Position numbers and translations under genes: made by a program. The notes under the pieces are model-generated. The model was not told where the DNA came from, made no database searches, and saw nothing but the letters and a program-made list of their open reading frames with translations. Below, piece after piece: positions 1 through 5,821 of a DNA stretch of 11,142 nucleotides; the stretch's first letter is position 1; the number at the start of each line of letters is the position of its first letter. Where the stretch lies: positions 1-11,142 of the forward strand of contig DATBMY010000193.1 in NCBI GenBank assembly GCA_036554605.1. Reading direction: 5' to 3'. This DNA comes from DATBMY01 sp036554605. Lineage in GTDB: Bacteria; Acidobacteriota; Blastocatellia; UBA7656.

Positions 1-822
1 GTCGTAGCGGGCCGTCAGCGGATTGGCGCAGGCGTGGGCCGCTCCGAGCATGGAGTTCTCAATCGCGACGCCCGCATAGTAAGCGCCCAGCTGCATAGCG
101 CCGCGCGCGTTTATATCATCGGGGCTCGCGAGCGCCTTTTCATAATTCGACTCGACCAGCCGCCACGCCTCGCGCGAGAAAATATCCGACAGCGTGTTGC
201 GCTTTGTTGTCACGTAAGTCTCGACCGCGTGCGACAGCGCGTCAAACCCCGCCGTGGCCGTTATGCTCGCGGGCTGCGAAACGGTCAGGCGCGGGTCGAG
301 CAGCGCCACGCGAAAGGCCGCTTTAGGGTCGCCGCAGGCCATCTTCACGTGCGTATCGGCGTCGGAGATGAGCGCGTAGCACTGCGCCTCGCTGCCCGTG
401 CCGGAGGTCGTGGGCACCCCGATCATAGGAAGCAGCGGCCGAGCAGCTTTTCCGTACCCCCAGTAATCTTTTATCGCGCCGCCGTTGGTCAGAAGAAAGT
501 TTATCGCCTTCGCGCAGTCGAGCGAGCTTCCGCCGCCGAGACCGATTATCGAATCAACGGCGAGAGGAGCGGCGAACTCGCGGCCTACCTCGACCATCCT
601 CGAATCCGGATTTACGTCGAAATCATGGAACGTGAAGGTCTCCACGTTGGCCGCGGCAAGCAGCCGCTCGGCCTCGCGGACATACCCGCAGGCGACCATC
701 CCGCCATCGGCGACAAGTAGCGTTCTACGAAAGCCAAGCTCGCGCGCCAGCTCGCCGAGCCGCTTGAACTCACCATCTCCGAAGATGACTCGCGTGTGGT
801 TCTGGAAATCGAAGGAACGCAT
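1..822 (-). CDS. Iron-type alcohol dehydrogenase, C-terminus beyond window
   Basis: Reverse-strand reading gives 274 residues from M-R-S-F-D-F without a stop; the family is usually about 380-395 residues, so roughly the last quarter is missing. It is a cytosolic NAD(P)-dependent group III (Fe-ADH) oxidoreductase interconverting an alcohol and an aldehyde or ketone. Seen: an N-terminal I-F-G-x-G strand-turn (13-17), the nucleotide-binding G-L-G-G-G-S-S-L-D-C-A-K (94-105), V-P-T-T-S-G-T-G-S-E (136-145), and G-F-D-A-L-S-H-A-x-E (192-201). In that last motif D194 and H198 match two metal ligands; H263 in L-G-A-A-H-A matches a third, and the fourth His lies outside the window. Substrate and metal cannot be told. 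The start is bounded by an in-frame TGA at 849-847. No Shine-Dalgarno sequence is visible upstream, only CCCCTGA repeats. It lies downstream of two exported propeller genes on the same strand; a functional link is unproven. Confidence 0.93.
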   Translation of the reverse strand, partial: MRSFDFQNHTRVIFGDGEFKRLGELARELGFRRTLLVADGGMVACGYVREAERLLAAANVETFTFHDFDVNPDSRMVEVGREFAAPLAVDSIIGLGGGSSLDCAKAINFLLTNGGAIKDYWGYGKAARPLLPMIGVPTTSGTGSEAQCYALISDADTHVKMACGDPKAAFRVALLDPRLTVSQPASITATAGFDALSHAVETYVTTKRNTLSDIFSREAWRLVESNYEKALASPDDINARGAMQLGAYYAGVAIENSMLGAAHACANPLTARYD

Positions 823-828
823 AGGCTC

Positions 829-860
829 GGGGTCAGGGGTCAGGGGTCAGGGGTCAGGGG
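829..860. repeat. Heptad tandem repeat GGGGTCA x4
   Basis: Four perfect direct copies of the 7-bp unit GGGGTCA (829-835, 836-842, 843-849, 850-856) plus a partial GGGG at 857-860. On the reverse strand, the coding sense of the flanking genes, this reads CCCCTGA repeats and ends only 6 bp before the start codon of the alcohol dehydrogenase. The unit resembles in style the heptanucleotide STRR repeats of cyanobacteria; a relationship is not claimed. Confidence 0.95.
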
Positions 861-929
861 TTGTCGGTAAGATGGCACCTGAAATTCGAAATAGCATATT
901 TGAAATTCCATATGCCCTGACCCCTGACC
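831..929. repeat. Inverted repeat around AT-rich core between propeller and ADH genes
   Basis: The 15-bp GGTCAGGGGTCAGGG at 831-845 (also available in registers 838-852 and 845-859) has a perfect inverted copy at 915-929. The core between them is AT-rich, holds two direct copies of TGAAATTC (880-887 and 901-908) and a smaller inverted repeat GCATAT (894-899) / ATATGC (910-915). The arms could form a long hairpin in RNA or a cruciform in DNA. No transposase is near and I see no convincing target-site duplication, so this is an intergenic repeat element of unknown type. Confidence 0.85.
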
Positions 930-948
930 TCCGGCCCCGACCCCTGGC

Positions 949-2418
949 TTAAGGTTTCGTCGCCTCTGCTATGGCGTATAGCTGATTTCGGTTGGCGATA
1001 AACAGGACGCCGTTGGCCGGTATCGGCGTGCAGTAGACGGAGCTGCCCATGTTCATTTCGCCGATGACCTTCTTTTCTCTCGTCGCTTGAAGTATTGAGA
1101 TGTCGCCGTCTTCGTCGCCGAGATATACCTTGCCGTCTACGACCATCGGCGATGACCATACGGCGGCGAATACGTCATGCACCCAGTAGGGCTTTCCGGT
1201 CTTCGCGTCCAGGCAGTGCAGGAAGCCGCTGAAGTCCGGATAAAAGATCATGCCGTCATGGATCGCCGCGGTCGAAATCGAGCGCCTGATCTTATCGTAA
1301 TGCCAGACGAGCCCCGTCTTGGTTATGTCGCCGCGCTTCGTCCCGTCGATGCAGTAGAGGTGCCCTACGCCTTCGCCGTGCTCCGGGTCCTGACCGTTCG
1401 CGATATAGACCTTGTTATCGTATATGACCGGGGTGGCGATCACTTCGTTGCGCGTCTTGGGCCAGACCGAGTCTTTCGGGTTTGAGTCGAACTCCCAAAG
1501 CTTCTTGCCGGTGAGCGCTTCGTATCCCCTTATCCATCCGTCGCCCTGGCCTATGACTACCTGTACAACGCCACCGATTGTGCCGACGGCGGCCGACGAC
1601 CACTGCCCGTGGAGTATGTTCGCCCCGACGGAGTTGTCCTCCCAGACGAGCTTTCCGGTCGTTTTGTTGATCGCGATTATGCTCGGGCACTTGGGGGACG
1701 GGACGTTGACGTGGCTCTCGTCCTGGCCGTTGGAGGTGCTGACAAAGATAAGGTCGCCGTAAGCGACCGGCGACGAGTTCGACATGTTATGCGGGAAGGA
1801 GCCGACCTCCTCGATCATATCGAACTTCCATATGATGTCGCCGTCTTTGGGCCCCGTGAATTTCTCTTCCTTAAACGGCCCGTCGTTCTCCTTGTCCATG
1901 AAGCCTTCCGAATCGACGCAGAGCACCTCGCCGCGATTGCTTACGTAATAGACCTTGTCGCCCTCGACCAGCGGCGACGAGCATACGCCCTGGTACGGCC
2001 AGTCGTTTACGCGGCCGGCGGAGAGTTTCTCGTGCGTTATCTGCCAGAGGAATTCTCCGTCCGATTCCCTGAAGGCCATAAGCACGCCGCGGTCGCCGCC
2101 CTGCTTAGGATCGCGCATCACTTCATTGTTCGTGCCAACAAAGACCTTGCCGCCCGCGATAATCGGATTGCCGTAGGTCTGCGAGCCGAGCGCCGCAACC
2201 CACTTGACGTTCTTTTTCTTGGTCACGTCCCAGCTTGTGGGCATCCCCTTCTGGTTCGAGATCATGTTGCGGTCCGGCGTCCCGCCCCACATCGTATAGT
2301 CGCCCGATCCGGGATTTGATGCCCCCGCCGTGGGAAATGCCCCCCCGGCCAGCAGGAAGAGTATGGTTAATAAGACTGCCGCGCGCTGATATTTTCTTGA
2401 TAGTACTTTAATCGTCAC
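949..2418 (-). CDS. Secreted PQQ-like beta-propeller protein (WGGTP-x-RNM type)
   Basis: 489 residues. Start is GTG at 2418, with GGAGG at 2429-2425 six bases upstream. An N-terminal signal peptide (basic R8-R12, hydrophobic 13-25, likely cleavage near T-A-G-A/S) sends it to the periplasm or beyond. The mature part is one PQQ-like propeller: blade motifs of the type T-G-K-x-x-W occur at 254-259 and 303-308, with G-D-I-I-W at 193-197, G-E-F-L-W at 121-125 and K-T-G-K-P-Y-W at 406-412. The N-terminal W-G-G-T-P-D-R-N-M (44-52) and the Q-D-P-E-H-G-E-G-x-G-H-L-Y-C-I-D loop (343-358) mark a subfamily I recall from Planctomycetes and Acidobacteria. No CxxCH haem site and no adjacent Cys-Cys of quinoprotein dehydrogenases are present, so enzymatic use of PQQ is doubtful. 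It lies 13 bp behind the 736-aa gene and is very likely co-transcribed with it. Role unknown. Confidence 0.92.
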   Translation of the reverse strand: MTIKVLSRKYQRAAVLLTILFLLAGGAFPTAGASNPGSGDYTMWGGTPDRNMISNQKGMPTSWDVTKKKNVKWVAALGSQTYGNPIIAGGKVFVGTNNEVMRDPKQGGDRGVLMAFRESDGEFLWQITHEKLSAGRVNDWPYQGVCSSPLVEGDKVYYVSNRGEVLCVDSEGFMDKENDGPFKEEKFTGPKDGDIIWKFDMIEEVGSFPHNMSNSSPVAYGDLIFVSTSNGQDESHVNVPSPKCPSIIAINKTTGKLVWEDNSVGANILHGQWSSAAVGTIGGVVQVVIGQGDGWIRGYEALTGKKLWEFDSNPKDSVWPKTRNEVIATPVIYDNKVYIANGQDPEHGEGVGHLYCIDGTKRGDITKTGLVWHYDKIRRSISTAAIHDGMIFYPDFSGFLHCLDAKTGKPYWVHDVFAAVWSSPMVVDGKVYLGDEDGDISILQATREKKVIGEMNMGSSVYCTPIPANGVLFIANRNQLYAIAEATKP

Positions 2419-2431
2419 TGCTGACCTCCAG

Positions 2432-4642
2432 TTACTTGTTGCTCGTCACTTTTATGTTGTCGAAGAAGACTTCGAAGGATGCATCGGCATATATTCCCGC
2501 GCTGCCGTGCCGGTTAGGTACCGGGTCGATTCGTTCGATCATCCACGCGCTCGGCTCGGTCTCGCCCACCGCCCAGGCTTTTCCGCGCGCGCGGGCGCGA
2601 CCGTCGGGCAGGTTCTCGACCTGAAGCTTGAGCCGGTACCACGTATTCGGCTTCCAGGCGAAGGGTATCTTGACGGTGCGCTCGGTTTCCGGCTGCCACG
2701 ACTCGATCTGAAGTTGTTGATGGTTGCCGAACAGAACGAGCCCGTAACGCTGCGCCACTACGCCCGCGTCGCCCATCTGGCGTCGTCTTTCAACCGCGCG
2801 CACGTCGGCTTCAATAGTGTAATCGGACCAGTTCGCCGGTCCCATAAAGGCCCGCCCGCGCTTGAAGACCGCGGGCTCGGTATTCTTAACTAAAACTTTG
2901 TTGCCTTCCATGTCGCGCACGACATACTTGCCCGTCATGTTGATCCAGTGCGCCGGGGTCTGGTTGGGCGCGATTGATTCGAAGTTCTCTTCTACGGGCA
3001 GGTTCGGAACCACCCTCACGCGCGCAAATCCGGCTATGCCGTTTTCGCCCCCGACCACCGCTTTTATGCGCCCGACCTGCGCGACCGCGTCCGAAGAGGC
3101 GGTCCACTGGCCGTTACCCTGAAATGTTCCCTTCAACCCTTCGGGCGACCAGACGGCCGCCTCTTCGCGTATGAAGCGGCCCTGCGCGTCAAACAACCGC
3201 GCGCGGAAATTCACGCGATCGCCGGGCTTGAGCGTAAGCTCGGTCGGCACTACCTGCACGTGAGCTACGGGGGCGCTTGCGGGCGCGGTCTCAATTGTCT
3301 CGGCAACCGCGGGCAGCGCGGCCGACTTCTTGCCGATGCAATAGAGGTTCGTATCCGAGATCAAAAAGATTCTTCCGCGCGACACGGCGACCGAAGCTAT
3401 GATCGCTTCGGGCTGCGCCTCGGTCCCGAGCAGGTCGTCGTCGAGTATCTCGCATTTATCCGGGCCGGGCTTGAGGATGAAGAATCTTCCGTTCTCGGTG
3501 CCGACATACAACTTGCCGTCGGCTAAAACGGGCGAAGCCTTTTGAATAGTGCCGAGGTTCTGCTGCCACAGCGCCTTCCCGCTGTTGATGTCGAATGCGT
3601 AAAGATTCGAGCCGTTGTCTATCTGATAAATCCGGTCGCCGTCGATGACGGGTGAAGAGAATCCGCCCTGGAATCCATAGACCGTCCACTTTGCCTGCTC
3701 TTTCGTTATTGCGCCTTTCGACGTGGCGTCGAGCGCCGCGAGCATGCCCATCTCGGAACGGTCGATGTTCTCTTCGCTGTGGCTGACGATTGCCGTCGTG
3801 CCTTTAAGCACGACGCCTGTATTGATGCCGCGCTTGCTCATCACGAAATTCCAGACGGGCTCACCCGTCTGCGGTTTGATGGCGTGGACCCCGCCGTCGC
3901 CCGACCCCGAGATCAGCAGCCGCGTGCCGTTGACGCTGGCGATGATCGGCGGCGAGTAAGTCGTATCGTAAGGCCGCCCGCCCGGCGTGCTGATCCACAT
4001 GCATTCGCCCGTTCTCTTGTCGAATGCCATGAAGCGATGGCGGCGCTGCGCAAGCTCGCCCCAGCTGTCTGTGGGACCGCTCGTTATTACGAGGTCGCCG
4101 TCAATTAATGGAGAGACGGTGCGGCCACCATGCGTGGTCCACATGCCGAACTCTTCGGTGAGCGACCGCTCCCACAATAGCTTTCCGTCGTTGGAGAGCG
4201 CCAAGAGCATCCCGCCAACGCCGTAAATATAGACATTTCCGGTCGCCGGGTCGACCGTGGGCGAAGACCACGCGACGCGATGCGGCGGCACGTCGCTTTC
4301 AAAGACGTTGTACTTGTACTCCCATATAAGCCTGCCGGTGTCCGCATTCAAGCAGGCGACGCGCTCTTGAAGCCCCGCGCCTTTGCCCGAAGAGGTCAGT
4401 ATAAATACCCGGTCGCCAAAGACCACCGGCGTCGAGCGCCCGCCGTAAGGCGCTTTCCAGGCGAGGTTTTCGCCCGATGGCGACCACCGCACCGGCAGAT
4501 TCTTCTCCTGCGAAATGCCGTCGCGCGCCGGGCCACGCCAATCGGGCCAATCCGAGGCGCTTCGACCGCGTTGTGCCGAAGCGAAGGCCGGAAGTAGAAG
4601 AAGCAGCGAGAGCGTAGTCGACAGTATTCGGTACATAGTCAT
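2432..4642 (-). CDS. Secreted propeller / Ig-like / concanavalin-like fusion protein
   Basis: 736 residues, much longer than the 450-490 of the other propellers here. Domains in order: signal peptide 1-23 (cleavage after A-S-A/Q); N-terminal D-W-P-D-W-R-G-P signature (31-38); PQQ-like beta-propeller to about 437, with blade motifs D-T-G-R-L-I-W (101-107), N-D-G-K-L-L-W (151-157), R-T-G-E-C-M-W (210-216), N-S-G-K-A-L-W (353-359); an Ala/Pro linker 440-458; an Ig-like beta region 460-546 that begins P-x-x-L-x-L-x-x-G; and a C-terminal concanavalin-A/LamG-like jelly roll 550-736, typified by W-S-D-Y-T-I-E-A-D-V-R (605-615) and ending F-F-D-N-I-K-V. The C-terminal part suggests carbohydrate or surface binding; this is inference. 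Two in-frame ATGs exist: 4642, and 4636, which has AGAG seven bases upstream and is the better-spaced start. First gene of the left operon; its leader carries a terminator-like hairpin. Confidence 0.93.
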   Translation of the reverse strand: MTMYRILSTTLSLLLLLPAFASAQRGRSASDWPDWRGPARDGISQEKNLPVRWSPSGENLAWKAPYGGRSTPVVFGDRVFILTSSGKGAGLQERVACLNADTGRLIWEYKYNVFESDVPPHRVAWSSPTVDPATGNVYIYGVGGMLLALSNDGKLLWERSLTEEFGMWTTHGGRTVSPLIDGDLVITSGPTDSWGELAQRRHRFMAFDKRTGECMWISTPGGRPYDTTYSPPIIASVNGTRLLISGSGDGGVHAIKPQTGEPVWNFVMSKRGINTGVVLKGTTAIVSHSEENIDRSEMGMLAALDATSKGAITKEQAKWTVYGFQGGFSSPVIDGDRIYQIDNGSNLYAFDINSGKALWQQNLGTIQKASPVLADGKLYVGTENGRFFILKPGPDKCEILDDDLLGTEAQPEAIIASVAVSRGRIFLISDTNLYCIGKKSAALPAVAETIETAPASAPVAHVQVVPTELTLKPGDRVNFRARLFDAQGRFIREEAAVWSPEGLKGTFQGNGQWTASSDAVAQVGRIKAVVGGENGIAGFARVRVVPNLPVEENFESIAPNQTPAHWINMTGKYVVRDMEGNKVLVKNTEPAVFKRGRAFMGPANWSDYTIEADVRAVERRRQMGDAGVVAQRYGLVLFGNHQQLQIESWQPETERTVKIPFAWKPNTWYRLKLQVENLPDGRARARGKAWAVGETEPSAWMIERIDPVPNRHGSAGIYADASFEVFFDNIKVTSNK

Positions 4643-4653
4643 ACTCTAATTCT

Positions 4654-4673
4654 AAAAACGGGCCTTCGGCCCG
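4654..4673 (-). terminator. Terminator-like hairpin in leader of the 736-aa propeller gene
   Basis: On the reverse strand a perfect 6-bp GC stem (CGGGCC/GGCCCG, arms 4673-4668 and 4664-4659) with a 3-nt loop GAA is followed directly by TTTTT (4658-4654). That is intrinsic-terminator architecture, but no reverse-strand gene lies upstream. It sits only 11 bases before the first ATG, so in the transcript it would be a 5' leader element: an attenuator, an RNA-processing or stability hairpin, or a block to stray transcription. Confidence 0.6.
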
Positions 4674-4738
4674 CGAGTTCGCGTTTTGTCATTGGCGAAT
4701 CCGCCCGTTCGCCTGCATGTAAAAAGGGCACGAAGCAT

Positions 4739-4785
4739 TTGACTTCATTGAACTCAAGATATTATGTTGCCATTGCTTGCGTCAA
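4739..4785. promoter_or_regulatory. Candidate symmetric divergent promoter
   Basis: Rightward: TTGACT (4739-4744), 15-bp spacer, TATTAT (4760-4765). Leftward: TTGACG (4785-4780), 15-bp spacer, TAATAT (4764-4759). The two -10-like hexamers overlap in the shared ATATTAT core. The hexamers are good, but both spacers are shorter than the usual 16-18, so the assignment is tentative. It is positioned to drive the ankyrin gene to the right and the propeller-ADH group to the left. Confidence 0.35.
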
Positions 4786-4950
4786 GTCGAGGATTTCTCC
4801 GAAACAACCCGGGCGGCGGAGACGTTCTCTACTAACGAGCGCGGGCTCACAATACATAGGCCAAAAAGTTTTCGAGCATCAATCCAGGTAAGCCAGGAAT
4901 CCTTGCGCCATGTGCCCACCTCTTAAATGCGCCGACGGAGGTAATCGATT

Positions 4951-5754
4951 ATGCGCCGCTGTGTCATTCTGCTGATGGCAATGCTTCTAATTCCCGTGGC
5001 CGCAATCGCGCAGGACGGCAAGGACGAGTTCTTTGCCGCTGCCCGCAAGGGCGACGTCGCGGCGGTGAAGGCGTTTTTGGATAAAGGCATGGACGTGAAC
5101 GCCAAAACGCAGTATGGCGCGACCGCGCTCTCTTACGCTTGCGACAAAGGTCACGTCGAGCTGGTGCGGCTCCTGATCGAGCGCGGCGCGGACATAAACG
5201 TCCGCGACACCTTCTACAGCGAGACGCCGCTCGGATGGGCGCTGTATAAAAACCGGCTCGATATAGTCAAGCTGCTGCTCGACAAAGGCGCTACGGGTAT
5301 TGACCGGGTTCTTATGACCGGGGTCTATTCGGGCAATAAGGAGATGGTCCGAGCCGCACTGGACAAGGGCGGGCTCAAGGCCGAATCTCTCACGAACGCG
5401 CTTTCCAACGCCAAACGCGACGGCAAGACCGAGATCGCCGAGATGTTGACGGCCGCCGGAGCAACCTTGCCGCCCCCGCCCAATTTCAAGGTCGACGCCC
5501 AGACGCTGCAAAGTTACGCGGGGACATACCGGTCGAACTTCGCCGATATAACCTTCGTGGTCAAAGACGGCGCTCTCGTCGGCACGATGCAGGACCGGCA
5601 GACGTTTGTACTCGGCGCGAAAGATAAGACCACTTTCGGCGTAGTCGACCTGCCGGCCATAACGATCACGTTCCTTGTCGAAGGCGATAAGGTGTCTGCG
5701 TTGACCTGGAAGCAGGAAGATCAGACCTTTAAGTTCGAGAGGGTCGAAAAATAA
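4951..5754 (+). CDS. Exported ankyrin-repeat protein with beta-rich C-terminal domain
   Basis: 267 residues; ATG preceded by GGAGG (4937-4941). A signal peptide (M-R-R, hydrophobic to about 19, cleavage near A-I-A/Q) predicts periplasmic location, unusual for ankyrins, which are mostly cytosolic binding domains. Ankyrin repeats span about residues 25-175: the clearest are G-D-V-A-A-V-K-A-F-L-D-K-G-x-D-V-N (34-50), G-A-T-A-L-x-Y-A-C-D-K-G-H-V-E-L-V-R-L-L-I-E-R-G-A-D-I-N (56-83), and T-P-L-G-W-A-L-Y-K-N-R-L-D-I-V-K-L-L-L-D-K-G-A (91-113), followed by two degenerate ones. After a Pro-rich linker (P-P-P-P, about 174-177) comes a small beta domain beginning L-x-x-Y-A-G-T-Y (186-193), resembling the DUF3471-type domain attached to some serine hydrolases. 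No catalytic motif is seen. First gene of the right arm, 67 bp before the first single-domain propeller. Likely a protein-binding partner; target unknown. Confidence 0.92.
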   Translation: MRRCVILLMAMLLIPVAAIAQDGKDEFFAAARKGDVAAVKAFLDKGMDVNAKTQYGATALSYACDKGHVELVRLLIERGADINVRDTFYSETPLGWALYKNRLDIVKLLLDKGATGIDRVLMTGVYSGNKEMVRAALDKGGLKAESLTNALSNAKRDGKTEIAEMLTAAGATLPPPPNFKVDAQTLQSYAGTYRSNFADITFVVKDGALVGTMQDRQTFVLGAKDKTTFGVVDLPAITITFLVEGDKVSALTWKQEDQTFKFERVEK

Positions 5755-5766
5755 TCGCGCGCTTCG

Positions 5767-5808
5767 GGTATCAAGGCAGAAGAGGCGCTGCCGTTGATGC
5801 CGGTTTTT
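5767..5808 (+). terminator. Terminator-like hairpin fused to the next gene's ribosome binding site
   Basis: A 13-pair stem (GGTATCAAGGCAG at 5767-5779 with 5788-5801; one bulged G at 5793, one G-U pair), 8-nt loop, then GG and TTTTT (5804-5808). It begins 13 bp after the ankyrin stop codon, as expected for that gene's terminator, yet the T-tract touches the GGAGG (5809-5813) of the following propeller gene, leaving no room for a promoter between. Confidence 0.7.
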
Positions 5809-5813
5809 GGAGG
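5809..5813 (+). promoter_or_regulatory. Ribosome binding site fixing the start at 5822
   Basis: GGAGG lies 8 bases before ATG 5822. A longer frame starting at TTG 5807 would overlap the ribosome binding site itself, so it is rejected. Confidence 0.9.
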
Positions 5814-5821
5814 TAGCTTTT

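Larger units (their letters stand above)
4643..4950. other. Divergent intergenic region with leader and promoter signals
   Basis: 308 bp with no convincing gene separate the two divergent transcription units. It holds a terminator-like hairpin reading leftward (4673-4654), a tiny 4-bp CGCG hairpin followed by TTTT reading rightward (4672-4687), an AT-rich segment around 4740-4790 with promoter-like hexamers on both strands, and the ribosome binding site GGAGG (4937-4941) of the ankyrin gene, 9 bases before its ATG. Between about 4790 and 4930 I see nothing recognisable apart from a 21-codon reading frame at 4910-4975 that I do not accept as a gene. Confidence 0.8.

Noticed and set aside
34..720. 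228-codon open frame on the plus strand
   Set aside because: Shadow of the iron-type alcohol dehydrogenase, whose nucleotide- and metal-binding motifs are unmistakable on the other strand.
829..929. CRISPR array
   Set aside because: Repeat unit is 7 bp in direct contact without spacers, plus an inverted copy; there are no cas genes.
1609..2319. 236-codon open frame on the plus strand
   Set aside because: Antisense to the 489-aa propeller, which has a signal peptide and clear blades; the plus-strand product shows none.
4910..4975. 21-codon Cys-containing reading frame before the ankyrin gene, a possible leader peptide
   Set aside because: Ribosome binding site is weak and badly spaced (AGGA 11 bases upstream), it overlaps the ankyrin start in another frame, and no run of regulatory codons or attenuator hairpin follows.
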